From contig NZ_SIRE01000022.1 of assembly GCF_004307995.1 (NCBI RefSeq), positions 1 to 64,000 on the forward strand: 64,000 nucleotides of DNA, given 5' to 3'. Shown here piece after piece: positions 6,584 through 14,659 of this stretch. Made by a program: the position numbers and the translations under genes. The notes beneath the pieces were generated by a model. It worked only from the letters and a program-made list of their open reading frames with translations. It had not been told where the DNA came from and ran no database searches. Position 1 is the first letter of the stretch. Each line of letters begins with the position of its first letter. The DNA comes from Paenibacillus thalictri. Its GTDB lineage: Bacteria > Bacillota > Bacilli > Paenibacillales > NBRC-103111.

Positions 6584-7101
6584 GCCGCCATTATTCAATG
6601 GAACAATGGATCGAGTATGTTCAAGGAATCGGGTCCGCAGCGGAGCGGGACTTGATGGAAAGCCATTTATACGGTTGCGATGAATGCTTGAGCTTATATA
6701 TGAACTGCTTGGACGAACACCCTCTTCCGATGGATACGGAGCAGACCCAAGAACGGGAATACAAACATCTGGATCAGCAGGTGATGCAGACGATACGTTC
6801 GCTTCCGACGTTCGAGATTCCTTCCGGGGTATCGGAAGCGTCGAAGTTATCCACTCCCGGTCCAAGACGCCGCCGACTCATTCATCACCCTGCGTTTCAT
6901 TATGCCATTGCCGCCGCGATCACCTTGCTGCTGATGAGCACAGGCATATTCGAACAGTTTGTAGCCGAAACCGGACGTATCGACGCCGCAGCCGGTTCAA
7001 TCGCAATACAGGAGAGGTCCGTTTCCGACAAGCTGATGGAAAAAACGCTGCAAGTGTTGGATACGCTTCATAACAAAGAAAAAGGGGGAACGCGCCCATG
7101 A
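6580..7101 (+). CDS. Membrane-anchored zinc anti-sigma factor
   Basis: The 173-aa protein begins with a zinc-binding anti-sigma motif, H29-x3-C33-x2-C36 (ESHLYGCDEC), then a linker, one transmembrane helix (about 105-124) and a short outer segment. This is the usual design of a ZAS anti-sigma factor that holds its ECF sigma factor at the membrane. It overlaps the sigma gene by 4 nt (ATGA), so the pair is translationally coupled. It should inhibit the sigma factor encoded just upstream; the inducing signal is unknown. Confidence 0.82.
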   Translation: MSRHYSMEQWIEYVQGIGSAAERDLMESHLYGCDECLSLYMNCLDEHPLPMDTEQTQEREYKHLDQQVMQTIRSLPTFEIPSGVSEASKLSTPGPRRRRLIHHPAFHYAIAAAITLLLMSTGIFEQFVAETGRIDAAAGSIAIQERSVSDKLMEKTLQVLDTLHNKEKGGTRP

Positions 7102-8267
7102 GTCCGAAAAGCCCGGTGACCGCATTTCTGCTATCATTTATTCCCGGAGCGGGACATCTGTATTTAAACCGTCCGATCCGCGCTTTTTTGTACGCCGGCG
7201 GATTTTTTGGCCCGCTGTTTATTATTTTTGTCTCCGTAATTAGCCGCAGCCGCTTTCCTAAGGAAATGCTATTATTCTGTTTATTTGTGGCATTCGCCGT
7301 AGCGGCGATTAATGTGCTGGATATGATCATAACGCTGCTGCGCGACAAAAGAGAGCAGGCCGTGGGTGTCCGGTCCATGTACGGCGAGTCGTTTGCGCAG
7401 CCGCATCCAAGCATGGAGTACGGCTACGACACCGCTTCCGAGCCTTATGTTCACGAGCGAGAGCAGCGCATGCTCGGCATGCCGTATGAACTGCAGCGAC
7501 TTCGCATTATCCTGCTGTCGTTTATCCCGGGTCTGGGTCATTTTCAGCTTGGCTTGATGCAGCGCGGATTGATTTTTCTGACCGGATATTTCGGCACGAT
7601 GGTAATGGTGTTGTTTGTTTGCTTCTTGCTCAGCTCAGGCAAGTTTCTCGTCTTTTTGGGGGCGCTGCCGATTATTTGGCTGTACGGTTTGTTTGATGCG
7701 CTGCAGCTTCTGGCCCGCAAGATGAGGGGAGAAGAGCTTGTCGATCGCAGTATCTTTGAAGATTTTCAAGAAAGCCGTGCGGACGGCCGCAAAAATAAAA
7801 TGGTAGCTACCATTTTGTCGGTATTCCCGGGTGCGGGGCATATGTATCTGGGGCTGCAGCGCCGCGGTTTGCAATTGATGGCTGCATTTTTGCTCGGCAT
7901 CTATATATTGGATGTGCTGCATTTATCGCTGTTTTTGTTTATGATTCCGATCATCTGGTTTTACAGCTTTTTTGATGCGCTGCAGATGGCGTCCAAGGTG
8001 GGCCGTGAGGAATTAAAGGATACCCCGGTAGTCGATTGGTTCGTGAATCATCAGAAGTGGGTTGGCATCGTGCTGCTTGCTTTGGGGGCGTATTATTTGC
8101 TGGACGAGGCGCTGTTGGGCATTATCGAGAAGCTGCTGCCCAAGCAGAACATTTCGTTCTGGTTCCACAAATATTTCCAAACGTTCATCGTTTCCGTGCT
8201 GCTGATTGGCGGCGGGATCAAGCTGCTGCTCGGAAGCAATAAACATCGCGGGAGGGGAAGCGAATGA
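7098..8267 (+). CDS. Polytopic membrane protein with three internal repeats
   Basis: The 389-aa protein contains three copies of a membrane unit opening with the signature S-(F/V)-(I/F)-P-G-x-G-H: residues 13-20 (SFIPGAGH), 141-148 (SFIPGLGH) and 241-248 (SVFPGAGH), each followed by xxLxxxxRG/R and two further hydrophobic helices. Units 2 and 3 end in FFDALQ/LFDALQ. The first unit is followed by a hydrophilic linker (about 85-130), and a final hairpin lies at 320-385. I do not recognise a function; the unit recalls short TM2-like membrane modules. It is coupled by 4-nt overlaps to the anti-sigma and LiaF-like genes, so it likely takes part in sensing or executing the sigma-controlled envelope response. 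Confidence 0.7.
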   Translation: MSPKSPVTAFLLSFIPGAGHLYLNRPIRAFLYAGGFFGPLFIIFVSVISRSRFPKEMLLFCLFVAFAVAAINVLDMIITLLRDKREQAVGVRSMYGESFAQPHPSMEYGYDTASEPYVHEREQRMLGMPYELQRLRIILLSFIPGLGHFQLGLMQRGLIFLTGYFGTMVMVLFVCFLLSSGKFLVFLGALPIIWLYGLFDALQLLARKMRGEELVDRSIFEDFQESRADGRKNKMVATILSVFPGAGHMYLGLQRRGLQLMAAFLLGIYILDVLHLSLFLFMIPIIWFYSFFDALQMASKVGREELKDTPVVDWFVNHQKWVGIVLLALGAYYLLDEALLGIIEKLLPKQNISFWFHKYFQTFIVSVLLIGGGIKLLLGSNKHRGRGSE

Positions 8268-8938
8268 AGAAGTGGAGAGTCGGTACCTTATCCATGGGGC
8301 TAACCTTGGTTCTGCTCGGGGCGCTGTTATTTGCTTCGCAGTGGGAGGGGCTTCAGGCGTTTGACGCGCTTGCGGTTTGGTGGCCGGTCATTCTGATCTT
8401 GCTTGGTCTTGAAATTATCGGATATCTCATCTTCTCCAGGAAAGAAAACCAGGTGATTTATTACGACATCCTCAGCATTTTTTTCGTTGGCGTGTTGTGC
8501 TTGGGGAGCTTGGGTTTTGCCTTTCTGACATCTCTTGGCGTTGTTTCGGAAGTCCGGTCAGCGCTGCATACGGTGGAGCGGAGCGGGGATTTGCCTGCGA
8601 TCAGTCAGGAGATCCCGCAGACCGTCAAGCGGATTATCGTGCAGACGTCGGGCGAAGCGGTGAAAATCGATAAAAGCGAACAGCCTGCGCTTAACGTATT
8701 TGGCACATACCGCATACAAACGGCACTGTCGGAAACCGAGGGGACTGCAGCTCCCGCGAATTCGGATGATTATTGCACCGTGCGGACGGTGGGCGATACG
8801 ATGTATGTGCAGTTGAAGCCGCTCCCTGCAGAGAGGGGATGGAAATCGTCTTACCGCCATATGGAGGTCACCGCCGTTCTGCCTCAGGATAAGCAGGTAG
8901 AGCTAAGAGGTTATAACGGCCAGATCATCAAGCCATAG
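8264..8938 (+). CDS. LiaF-like membrane protein (LiaI/LiaF transmembrane region)
   Basis: The 224-aa protein has four N-terminal hydrophobic segments in the LiaI/LiaF arrangement (LTLVLLGALLF ... WWPVILILLGLEIIGYL), followed by a soluble C-terminal part of about 120 aa that should lie outside the membrane. LiaF-type proteins modulate envelope-stress signalling. It is the last gene of the sigma operon, overlapping its predecessor by ATGA, and is followed by a strong terminator. The soluble half is shorter than in LiaF proper. Confidence 0.65.
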   Translation: MKKWRVGTLSMGLTLVLLGALLFASQWEGLQAFDALAVWWPVILILLGLEIIGYLIFSRKENQVIYYDILSIFFVGVLCLGSLGFAFLTSLGVVSEVRSALHTVERSGDLPAISQEIPQTVKRIIVQTSGEAVKIDKSEQPALNVFGTYRIQTALSETEGTAAPANSDDYCTVRTVGDTMYVQLKPLPAERGWKSSYRHMEVTAVLPQDKQVELRGYNGQIIKP

Positions 8939-8952
8939 TGTAACGGCAAAAA

Positions 8953-9037
8953 GAGGCTGAACCGAAAGTGAACTGCGCCCCCATGTTAGGGGATTACTAA
9001 CATTGAGGCACTTCACTTTCGGGCAGCCTTTTTTTAT
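8953..9037 (+). terminator. Terminator of the ECF sigma operon
   Basis: A long imperfect stem pairs GGCTG..CCGAAAGTGAA (from 8955) with TTCACTTTCGG.CAGCC (to 9028), with seven or more T following. Confidence 0.85.
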
Positions 9038-9119
9038 TTTGGTGAAGCCTTTTATCGTAGGTCAAGGTTTGTTTATTAAAGACAAGCACATGCGGGGACT
9101 CTGCCCCCGCCGCGCAGGG

Positions 9120-10307
9120 CTACTGCTGTGGTCTGCGCCGGTGCACTGCATCGGCAAACCGCTGCAATCCCTCAAGCAATAACGGACGAGGGCAGCCGAT
9201 ATTGACCCGTACGAACCCTTCGCCTTCTTTGCCGAAACCCGAGCCTTCGCTGAAGGCGACACCGGCTTCACGGAACATCAGCTTTTTCAGTTCGGCGCCG
9301 CTCGGCGAAATATTCCGGCAGTCCATCCATACCAGATAAGTCCCTTCCGAACGAAAAGCCGTCACCTCAGGCAGTTCTTGCTCGACAAACCGCAGCACCG
9401 TATCTCTGTTTTCCTCCAAATATGCAAGCAGCGCGTCAAGCCACGGTCCTCCCGACGTATAGCAGCATTCCGCGGCGACTGCGGCGAAGCAGTTCTCCAT
9501 GTCCAGCGCCAGCGTTTTCTGTTTGCGGATATACTTCTGACGCCATTCCTTATTGGGAATGATCAGCGTGGATGATTGCAGGCCGGCGATGTTAAACGTT
9601 TTGCTGGGAGCTGTGAACGTGACGGTTTGTTGCGCGGATATTTCCGACAGGGAGGCAATCGGAATATGGTTATGCCCCTTATACACAATGTCCTTGTGAA
9701 TTTCGTCCGAGAAAACCATAATGTTGTACTTTATGCACAGCTCGCTGAGGCGCGTTAATTCCTCACTTGTCCACACTCTCCCCACCGGGTTGTGGGGATT
9801 GCAAAGCAGCAGCGCCTTAACCTGGTCTTCGGCAAACTGCCGTTCGATCAGCTCGAAGTCCATCGTATATCGGCCGTTCTCCAGACGAAGCGGGTTCCTG
9901 ACAATTTCTCTGCCGTTTAAGGCAATCATGTCATAAAAGGGATGATAAACGGGAACCTGAACCATAATCCGGTCTCCAGGAGCGGTCAGTACATCGATGA
10001 TCATGCTGATCGCGGTCACAACACCGGGACACGTGCAGATCCATTCCTGCTCGATCTTCCAGCCATGTCTGTCTTTTTGCCATTGCATGTAGGCGTCATA
10101 ATAAGATTGCGGCCGGACCGTATAGCCGAATATGCCGTGGTTGGCCCGTTTCTCCAGAGCTTCCACCACTTCGGGCGGAGCTTCAAAATCCATATCGGCA
10201 ACCCACATCGGAAGTACATCCGGCGCGCCGAACAATTTCTCCAACTGATCCCATTTGCTGCTGTTAGTACCTTTGCGTTCAATGACGCGGTCAAAATCGT
10301 ATTTCAT
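9120..10307 (-). CDS. patB: MalY/PatB-type PLP-dependent C-S lyase or aminotransferase
   Basis: This is a 395-aa fold-type I PLP enzyme. I chose the ATG at 10307 because it overlaps the tadA stop as ATGA; an upstream ATG at 10316 sits one base from the Shine-Dalgarno. The N-terminal motif LPMWVADMDFEAPP and the Schiff-base lysine K236 in APSKTFNIAG are typical of MalY/PatB cystathionine beta-lyases, with NPHNPVGR and SDEIH as further PLP-site motifs. It should cleave cystathionine or cysteine conjugates to a thiol, pyruvate and ammonia. Some relatives are plain aminotransferases, so the exact substrate is open. Confidence 0.82.
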   Translation of the reverse strand: MKYDFDRVIERKGTNSSKWDQLEKLFGAPDVLPMWVADMDFEAPPEVVEALEKRANHGIFGYTVRPQSYYDAYMQWQKDRHGWKIEQEWICTCPGVVTAISMIIDVLTAPGDRIMVQVPVYHPFYDMIALNGREIVRNPLRLENGRYTMDFELIERQFAEDQVKALLLCNPHNPVGRVWTSEELTRLSELCIKYNIMVFSDEIHKDIVYKGHNHIPIASLSEISAQQTVTFTAPSKTFNIAGLQSSTLIIPNKEWRQKYIRKQKTLALDMENCFAAVAAECCYTSGGPWLDALLAYLEENRDTVLRFVEQELPEVTAFRSEGTYLVWMDCRNISPSGAELKKLMFREAGVAFSEGSGFGKEGEGFVRVNIGCPRPLLLEGLQRFADAVHRRRPQQ

Positions 10308-10810
10308 AAGGAACATGCTCCCTTCTCGGTGGTTGTGCTAATATCGTTTGATTTGCCGCGAAGACGGCGGAAGAACTGGGTCAGCATGGATCCGCATTCT
10401 TCTTGCAGAATACCGCTGGTTACCGCTGTCCGGTGATTAAAACGCTCCTCCTGAAGCAGATTCATCAGCGTTCCGGCACAGCCGGCTTTCGGATCCGCCG
10501 TGCCGTATACAACTTGATCGATGCGCGCTTGCACAATGGCTCCTGCACACATGGGGCACGGCTCCAAAGTCACATACAGCGTGCAGCCGGTCAGCCGCCA
10601 GGCTTGCAGATGCTCGCTTGCCTCGCGAATCGCGATCAGTTCTGCGTGGGCAAGCGGATCTGCGGCGGATTCACGCAAATTATGGCCGCGGCCGATGATT
10701 TGTCCGTTCCATACGATAACAGCCCCGATCGGAACCTCACCTTTCTGCTCGGCGAGCCGTGCTTCGAGGATCGCTTCCCTCATGTAATGTTCATGATCGA
10801 TATGTTCCAA
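10304..10810 (-). CDS. tadA: tRNA-specific adenosine deaminase TadA
   Basis: The 168-aa protein carries the complete zinc deaminase signature: H55-A-E57 and P-C85-P-M-C88, with VPIGAVIV and TLMNLLQEERFNH typical of TadA. It converts A34 to inosine in tRNA-Arg(ACG). The best start is TTG at 10810, preceded by GGGGTG; this leaves the usual short N-terminus before MREAILEA. It is the first gene of a two-gene minus-strand operon with patB. The upstream region carries a DnaA-box cluster starting 23 nt before this start. Confidence 0.92.
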   Translation of the reverse strand: MEHIDHEHYMREAILEARLAEQKGEVPIGAVIVWNGQIIGRGHNLRESAADPLAHAELIAIREASEHLQAWRLTGCTLYVTLEPCPMCAGAIVQARIDQVVYGTADPKAGCAGTLMNLLQEERFNHRTAVTSGILQEECGSMLTQFFRRLRGKSNDISTTTEKGACSL

Positions 10811-10832
10811 AACGGCACCCCAAACTCATCAT

Positions 10833-10912
10833 TGTGGATAATAAAAATCGAACACTTATTCGTTGTTAACATGCTGTGGATAAGATTGTGGATAACTAAA
10901 ACTTTATTCACA
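10833..10912. promoter_or_regulatory. Cluster of four DnaA boxes
   Basis: Three perfect copies of TGTGGATAA (reverse of TTATCCACA) occur at 10833-10841, 10875-10883 and 10887-10895, and TTATTCACA lies on the plus strand at 10904-10912. All match the TTATNCACA consensus within 80 bp of AT-rich DNA. It lies upstream of tadA and likely overlaps its promoter. No dnaA or dnaN is present, so it is not the usual oriC; a DnaA-binding regulatory or titration site is more likely. Confidence 0.65.
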
Positions 10913-11149
10913 TTCATTGTATGAACTTGTGAGTAAAATCGCAAGCGCAGAAAGTAATCGGTTACACTTTGAAAACTTATGAAAATTTTCAGAAAATACG
11001 CTGAAAACTATTGAAAACGGCTCTGTGACTAGATATACTTTAGTCAAATCTGAAGTTGAGAAGGTCCTCGTTGGCTGCAGAGCGGGCTCATCTTGACACT
11101 ATCAAGCGCTCCAGCCCAAGGGCTTCGGTCATCGATTTTTCGTGGTGTC

Positions 11150-11242
11150 GATAATGGCAAACTTGCTGAAAAGCAAGGACGCAAAGCTAAAGGGTCTAAC
11201 GTTTCGGCCAGCCGAAACTATGACAGCCTGGTTGCCGAATAC
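11150..11242 (+). ncRNA. Cyclic di-GMP-I (GEMM-I) riboswitch
   Basis: The core reads GGCAAAC ... GAAAAGCAAGGACGCAAAGC (ending at 11187), then a variable hairpin, then ACAGCCTGGTTGCC (11223-11236). The outer GGCAAAC/GTTGCC pairing, the GGACGCAAAGC junction and the CAGCCTGGTTGCC tetraloop-receptor-like segment are hallmarks of the GEMM-I class. An intrinsic terminator follows at 11278, and then a PilZ gene, so ligand binding probably decides between termination and read-through. The 11040-11150 stretch upstream has extra small hairpins of unknown role. Confidence 0.9.
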
Positions 11243-11277
11243 ATCCGCTCTCTTCTCCCGTTTTGTTGAGGTGACTG

Positions 11278-11311
11278 GCTGTCTCTGGTAAATCACAGGG
11301 CAGCTTTTTTT
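11278..11311 (+). terminator. Riboswitch-controlled terminator
   Basis: GCTGTCTCTG pairs (with G-U pairs) with CACAGGGCAGC and is followed by seven T. It lies between the c-di-GMP aptamer and the PilZ ribosome site, as an expression platform should. Confidence 0.75.
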
Positions 11312-11337
11312 GTATAATTTTCAGGGAGAGGTGGCAT

Positions 11338-12054
11338 ATGATGATGTCGTCGATGCGAGCAGCAGCGAAAAAAACGCAGTTTGATTTCCGGGCGGAAAAG
11401 TATAAGAGCCCATCAGGAATACTGCTCAACAGCCGCACCGTTGTGGAGAAGAAGGACTTCGTTTCAACAGGTATTTTGTCCTATGCCGAAGGAGATATTA
11501 TTGAAATCGAAATTACCGACTTCACAAAATTTCAGCTTGGCGATCAAGTCAAGCTTACCGTCTACTCTCCCGGCGGCGTTTATGTATTTGATTCCACGTT
11601 GGTTGCACGGCACGACGGTTCGCTGATTGTGATCAACCCTCCCAGCATGCAAAAACATTTTGCGGAGAAACGCGAGCATCCGCGCATCCAAGTGCTGCAG
11701 GACGGGCGGGTTAGAACCCTTGCCGGCGGCGGAAATAATGAAGAGCATGTGGCGGAGACCGCCTTGGTCATTAATAATATCAGCTTGAGCGGCGTCGGTT
11801 TTACAATAAAAGAAGAGTTTCCCTTAATAAAAACAATGCACGTGGAGCTGGAGATGGATCTTGGAACGCCGATCTCCTGCACGGCCGAGATCATGCGCAA
11901 GGAGCCCGGGGAAAACGGCGTGTATTACGGTGCAAGGTATGTGGAGCTGCTTGATCAAAAGGCAAACTCGTTAAGAGCCTTTGTGCTTAAAAAGCAAGTG
12001 GAAAATTACTTTACGCGGAAGAAAGATGAAGATTTCAAACGGAAGTTCAAATAA
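11338..12054 (+). CDS. PilZ-domain c-di-GMP effector (YcgR/YpfA-like)
   Basis: The 238-aa protein has an N-terminal YcgR-N-type beta domain (about 25-105) and a C-terminal PilZ domain (about 110-225). Both c-di-GMP-binding motifs are intact: R112-x3-R116 in KREHPRIQ and N147-x-S149-x2-G152 in NISLSGVGF. Proteins of this architecture brake flagellar rotation or alter envelope functions when c-di-GMP is bound. GGGAGAGG lies 6 nt before the ATG. The gene sits directly behind a c-di-GMP riboswitch, so its ligand also controls its synthesis. The C-terminus is strongly basic (RKKDEDFKRKFK). Confidence 0.9.
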   Translation: MMMSSMRAAAKKTQFDFRAEKYKSPSGILLNSRTVVEKKDFVSTGILSYAEGDIIEIEITDFTKFQLGDQVKLTVYSPGGVYVFDSTLVARHDGSLIVINPPSMQKHFAEKREHPRIQVLQDGRVRTLAGGGNNEEHVAETALVINNISLSGVGFTIKEEFPLIKTMHVELEMDLGTPISCTAEIMRKEPGENGVYYGARYVELLDQKANSLRAFVLKKQVENYFTRKKDEDFKRKFK

Positions 12055-12093
12055 CTGAGGAATGGCTTGCGTTCCCAAGCGGCCGTTCGTCAT

Positions 12094-12139
12094 GAAAAAC
12101 GCCGGAGCAGGCCATAAGGCCGTCAGTTTCCGGTTTTTT
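12094..12139 (+). terminator. Terminator after the PilZ gene
   Basis: AAAAAC.CCGGA pairs with TCCGGTTTTTT, with an inner GGCC-ataa-GGCC hairpin. A T tract is present on the plus strand and an A tract on the minus strand. Confidence 0.7.
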
Positions 12140-12177
12140 GCCTTTAATCGGGAATGCGGCATTCATTTTCCGCTTAG

Positions 12178-12206
12178 ATGACTTTACGGCACGCTTGCGA
12201 TATAAT
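12178..12206 (+). promoter_or_regulatory. SigA-type promoter for ychF
   Basis: ATGACT (12178-12183), a 17-nt spacer and a perfect TATAAT (12201-12206) lie about 105 nt before the ychF start. Confidence 0.6.
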
Positions 12207-12310
12207 ATGATTTTAGACGATGAGTGGCCTGTTGACATTGCGGCGTCTGCATGTTATGTCATATGCGCGCCGTTGAACGTATTTATGATATTAAGGAGCT
12301 GTTTAGTTAT

Positions 12311-13411
12311 ATGAGTCTTTCTTGTGGCATCGTCGGTCTTCCTAACGTGGGAAAATCGACACTTTTTAACGCGATCACGCAGGCCGGGGCAGAATCGGCC
12401 AACTATCCATTTTGTACGATTGATCCCAACGTAGGTGTCGTAGAGGTGCCTGACGAAAGGCTGCAAAAGCTGGCCGACATCGTAACGCCCAACCGCATTG
12501 TGCCGACGGCGTTTGAGTTTGTCGATATTGCCGGTCTGGTCAAAGGGGCAAGCAAAGGCGAAGGCCTTGGCAATAAATTTTTGGCGCATATCCGCGAGGT
12601 GGACGCCATTGTGCACGTTGTGCGTTGTTTTCAAGACGAGAATATTACCCACGTATCCGGTAAAATCGATCCGATTAGCGATATTGAAACGATCAATATG
12701 GAGCTGATTTTGACGGACGTGGAATCTGTGGAAAAAAGAATCGACCGCTCCCGGAAAAATATGAAGGGCGGCGACAAAAAATATGCTCAAGAAGTCGAGT
12801 GCCTCGAACGGTTGAAAGAAGCGTTATATAATGACCAGCCGGCGCGCAGCGTAGAGCTGAGCGATGAAGAGAAGCTGCTGGTTCGCGACCTTCACCTGAT
12901 TACGATGAAACCGGTGCTGTACGCGGCCAATGTCAGCGAACAGGAAGCTGCGGATGCTTCCGCCAACCCATATGTGCAAAAAGTGCGCGAATTTGCGGAG
13001 CGCGAGGGCGCCGAAGTTGTTGCGATCAGCGCCAAGGTGGAATCGGAAATCGCCGAGCTTGAGGGCGAGGACAAAGAGATGTTCCTGGAGGAGCTGGGGC
13101 TTCAGGAATCCGGGTTGAATCGGCTGATTCGCGCCGCTTATAAGCTGCTTGGGCTGTACACGTATTTTACGGCCGGGGTACAGGAAGTTCGCGCTTGGAC
13201 GATTCGCAGAGGAATGAAAGCGCCGCAGGCGGCGGGCGTCATTCACACCGATTTCGAACGCGGCTTTATCCGTGCGGAAGTGGTCGGATATGACGATCTG
13301 ATCGGCAGCGGTTCGATGAATGCGGCCAAAGAGAAAGGGCTGCTCCGTCTGGAAGGCAAGGAATATACGGTGCAGGACGGCGATGTCATGCACTTCCGCT
13401 TTAACGTTTAG
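12311..13411 (+). CDS. ychF: Redox-regulated ATPase YchF (Obg-like ATPase)
   Basis: This 366-aa protein is the exact usual length of the family. The G1 motif GLPNVGKST sits at residues 8-16, followed by the [13 protein letters not shown] switch region, [10 protein letters not shown] (G3) and a C-terminal TGS domain ending [13 protein letters not shown]. YchF hydrolyses ATP rather than GTP and associates with ribosomes. AAGGAG precedes the ATG at 12311; an in-frame ATG at 12251 would add 20 residues not found in the family. It is monocistronic here, with its own promoter candidate. Confidence 0.95.
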   Translation: MSLSCGIVGLPNVGKSTLFNAITQAGAESANYPFCTIDPNVGVVEVPDERLQKLADIVTPNRIVPTAFEFVDIAGLVKGASKGEGLGNKFLAHIREVDAIVHVVRCFQDENITHVSGKIDPISDIETINMELILTDVESVEKRIDRSRKNMKGGDKKYAQEVECLERLKEALYNDQPARSVELSDEEKLLVRDLHLITMKPVLYAANVSEQEAADASANPYVQKVREFAEREGAEVVAISAKVESEIAELEGEDKEMFLEELGLQESGLNRLIRAAYKLLGLYTYFTAGVQEVRAWTIRRGMKAPQAAGVIHTDFERGFIRAEVVGYDDLIGSGSMNAAKEKGLLRLEGKEYTVQDGDVMHFRFNV

Positions 13412-13498
13412 CTAAAGCGGACCGTAAAGCATGTTATACATCGCAAGCGGCGAGGAATACGACAAGAATTTCTACCGCACAAAAAGATTAGTTTAAGC

Positions 13499-13568
13499 GG
13501 GTTTTGCAAAATAAACTCTTAGCGAATGCTTGCGAAGCAAGTTTTACAGCGAAAAAACTTTTAGGAGG
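13499..13568 (+). repeat. Ribosome-site-adjacent hairpin repeat, prfA copy (two units, first degenerate)
   Basis: Unit 2 has head ATGCTTGCGAAG (13526-13537), stem AAGTTTT (13539-13545)/AAAACTT (13554-13560) and then TTAGGAGG (13561-13568), which is the prfA Shine-Dalgarno. A degenerate unit precedes it, with stem GGGTTT (13499-13504)/AAACTC (13513-13518) followed by TTAG. It belongs to the family also found before atpD, atpC, nuoL and the DUF5693 gene. Confidence 0.8.
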
Positions 13569-13576
13569 TGAACACG

Positions 13577-14659
13577 TTGTTTGATAAATTACAAGCATTG
13601 GCCGACCGGTACGAGAAGCTGAGCGAGCTGTTGTGCGACCCGGATGTGGGCAATGATCCGAAACGGCTAAGAGAGTATTCCAAGGAGCAATCCGATCTTC
13701 AGGAAGCATATGAGGCTTACACCGAATATAAAAGTGTAGTCGAGCAGCATGAAGCCGCACGCGAAATGCTGAATGAAAAGCTCGATGACGAGATGCGCGA
13801 TTTGGTCAAGATGGAGCTTGACGAGTTGACCGATCGTAAGCAGGAGCTGGAAGACCGTCTGCAAATTCTGATGCTGCCCAAAGACCCTAACGACGATAAA
13901 AACGTGATTGTGGAAATCCGCGGCGCAGCCGGCGGAGACGAAGCGGCGTTGTTTGCGGCCGATTTGTACCGGATGTACACCAAATATGCCGATACGCAGG
14001 GCTGGAGAACCGAAGTGCTCGATTCCAACGTGAACGATTTGGGCGGTTTTAAAGAAATCGTGTTTATGATTTCCGGAAAAGGGGCGTTCAGCAAGCTGAA
14101 ATACGAGAGCGGGGCGCACCGGGTGCAGCGCATACCGGTAACGGAATCCGGCGGGCGTATTCATACGTCGACTTCGACGGTTGTCGTTATGCCGGAAGCG
14201 GAAGAAGTGGAAATCGAAATCAACGATAACGATATCCGCGTTGATACGTTCTGCTCCAGCGGAGCAGGCGGCCAGTCCGTCAACACGACGAAGTCGGCGG
14301 TGCGTGTAACGCATGTTCCAACCGGCATCGTAGCTACTTGCCAGGACGGCAAATCGCAGAACTCGAATAAAGACAAGGCGCTCCAGGTGCTGCGCGCGCG
14401 GATTTACGAGAAGCAGCTGCAGGAAGAACAGGCCAAGTACGCCGGAGAGCGGAAAAGCAAGGTGGGCACAGGCGACCGCAGCGAACGGATCCGTACGTAC
14501 AATTTCCCGCAAAGCCGGGTAACGGATCACCGTATCGGCTTAACGCTGCATCGGTTGGAGTCCGTCTTGAACGGAGATATGGATGAAATTATCGGTTCGC
14601 TGACCATTGCGGCGCAAACCGAAGGTCTTGGCGAGGATCGGGGAGATCAAGCCGTATGA
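13577..14659 (+). CDS. prfA: Peptide chain release factor 1
   Basis: This 360-aa protein is full length. The N-terminal coiled domain is followed by the catalytic loop [10 protein letters not shown] (GGQ motif) and the PVT-type recognition region upstream, with the [18 protein letters not shown]-like C-terminal block. It recognises UAA and UAG and triggers peptide release. I chose the TTG at 13577 ([15 protein letters not shown]) because it matches the family N-terminus and lies 8 nt after AGGAGG; the GTG at 13568 overlaps the ribosome site. The last four bases overlap prmC (ATGA), whose product methylates the GGQ glutamine. Confidence 0.96.
   Translation: MFDKLQALADRYEKLSELLCDPDVGNDPKRLREYSKEQSDLQEAYEAYTEYKSVVEQHEAAREMLNEKLDDEMRDLVKMELDELTDRKQELEDRLQILMLPKDPNDDKNVIVEIRGAAGGDEAALFAADLYRMYTKYADTQGWRTEVLDSNVNDLGGFKEIVFMISGKGAFSKLKYESGAHRVQRIPVTESGGRIHTSTSTVVVMPEAEEVEIEINDNDIRVDTFCSSGAGGQSVNTTKSAVRVTHVPTGIVATCQDGKSQNSNKDKALQVLRARIYEKQLQEEQAKYAGERKSKVGTGDRSERIRTYNFPQSRVTDHRIGLTLHRLESVLNGDMDEIIGSLTIAAQTEGLGEDRGDQAV

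Noticed and set aside
10833-10912. Chromosomal origin oriC
   Set aside because: DnaA boxes are present, but there is no dnaA/dnaN neighbour and no clear DNA-unwinding element.
11030-11340. SRP (4.5S/scr) RNA near tadA, as in Bacillus
   Set aside because: The conserved SRP helix 8 motifs are missing; the segment matches a GEMM-I riboswitch instead.
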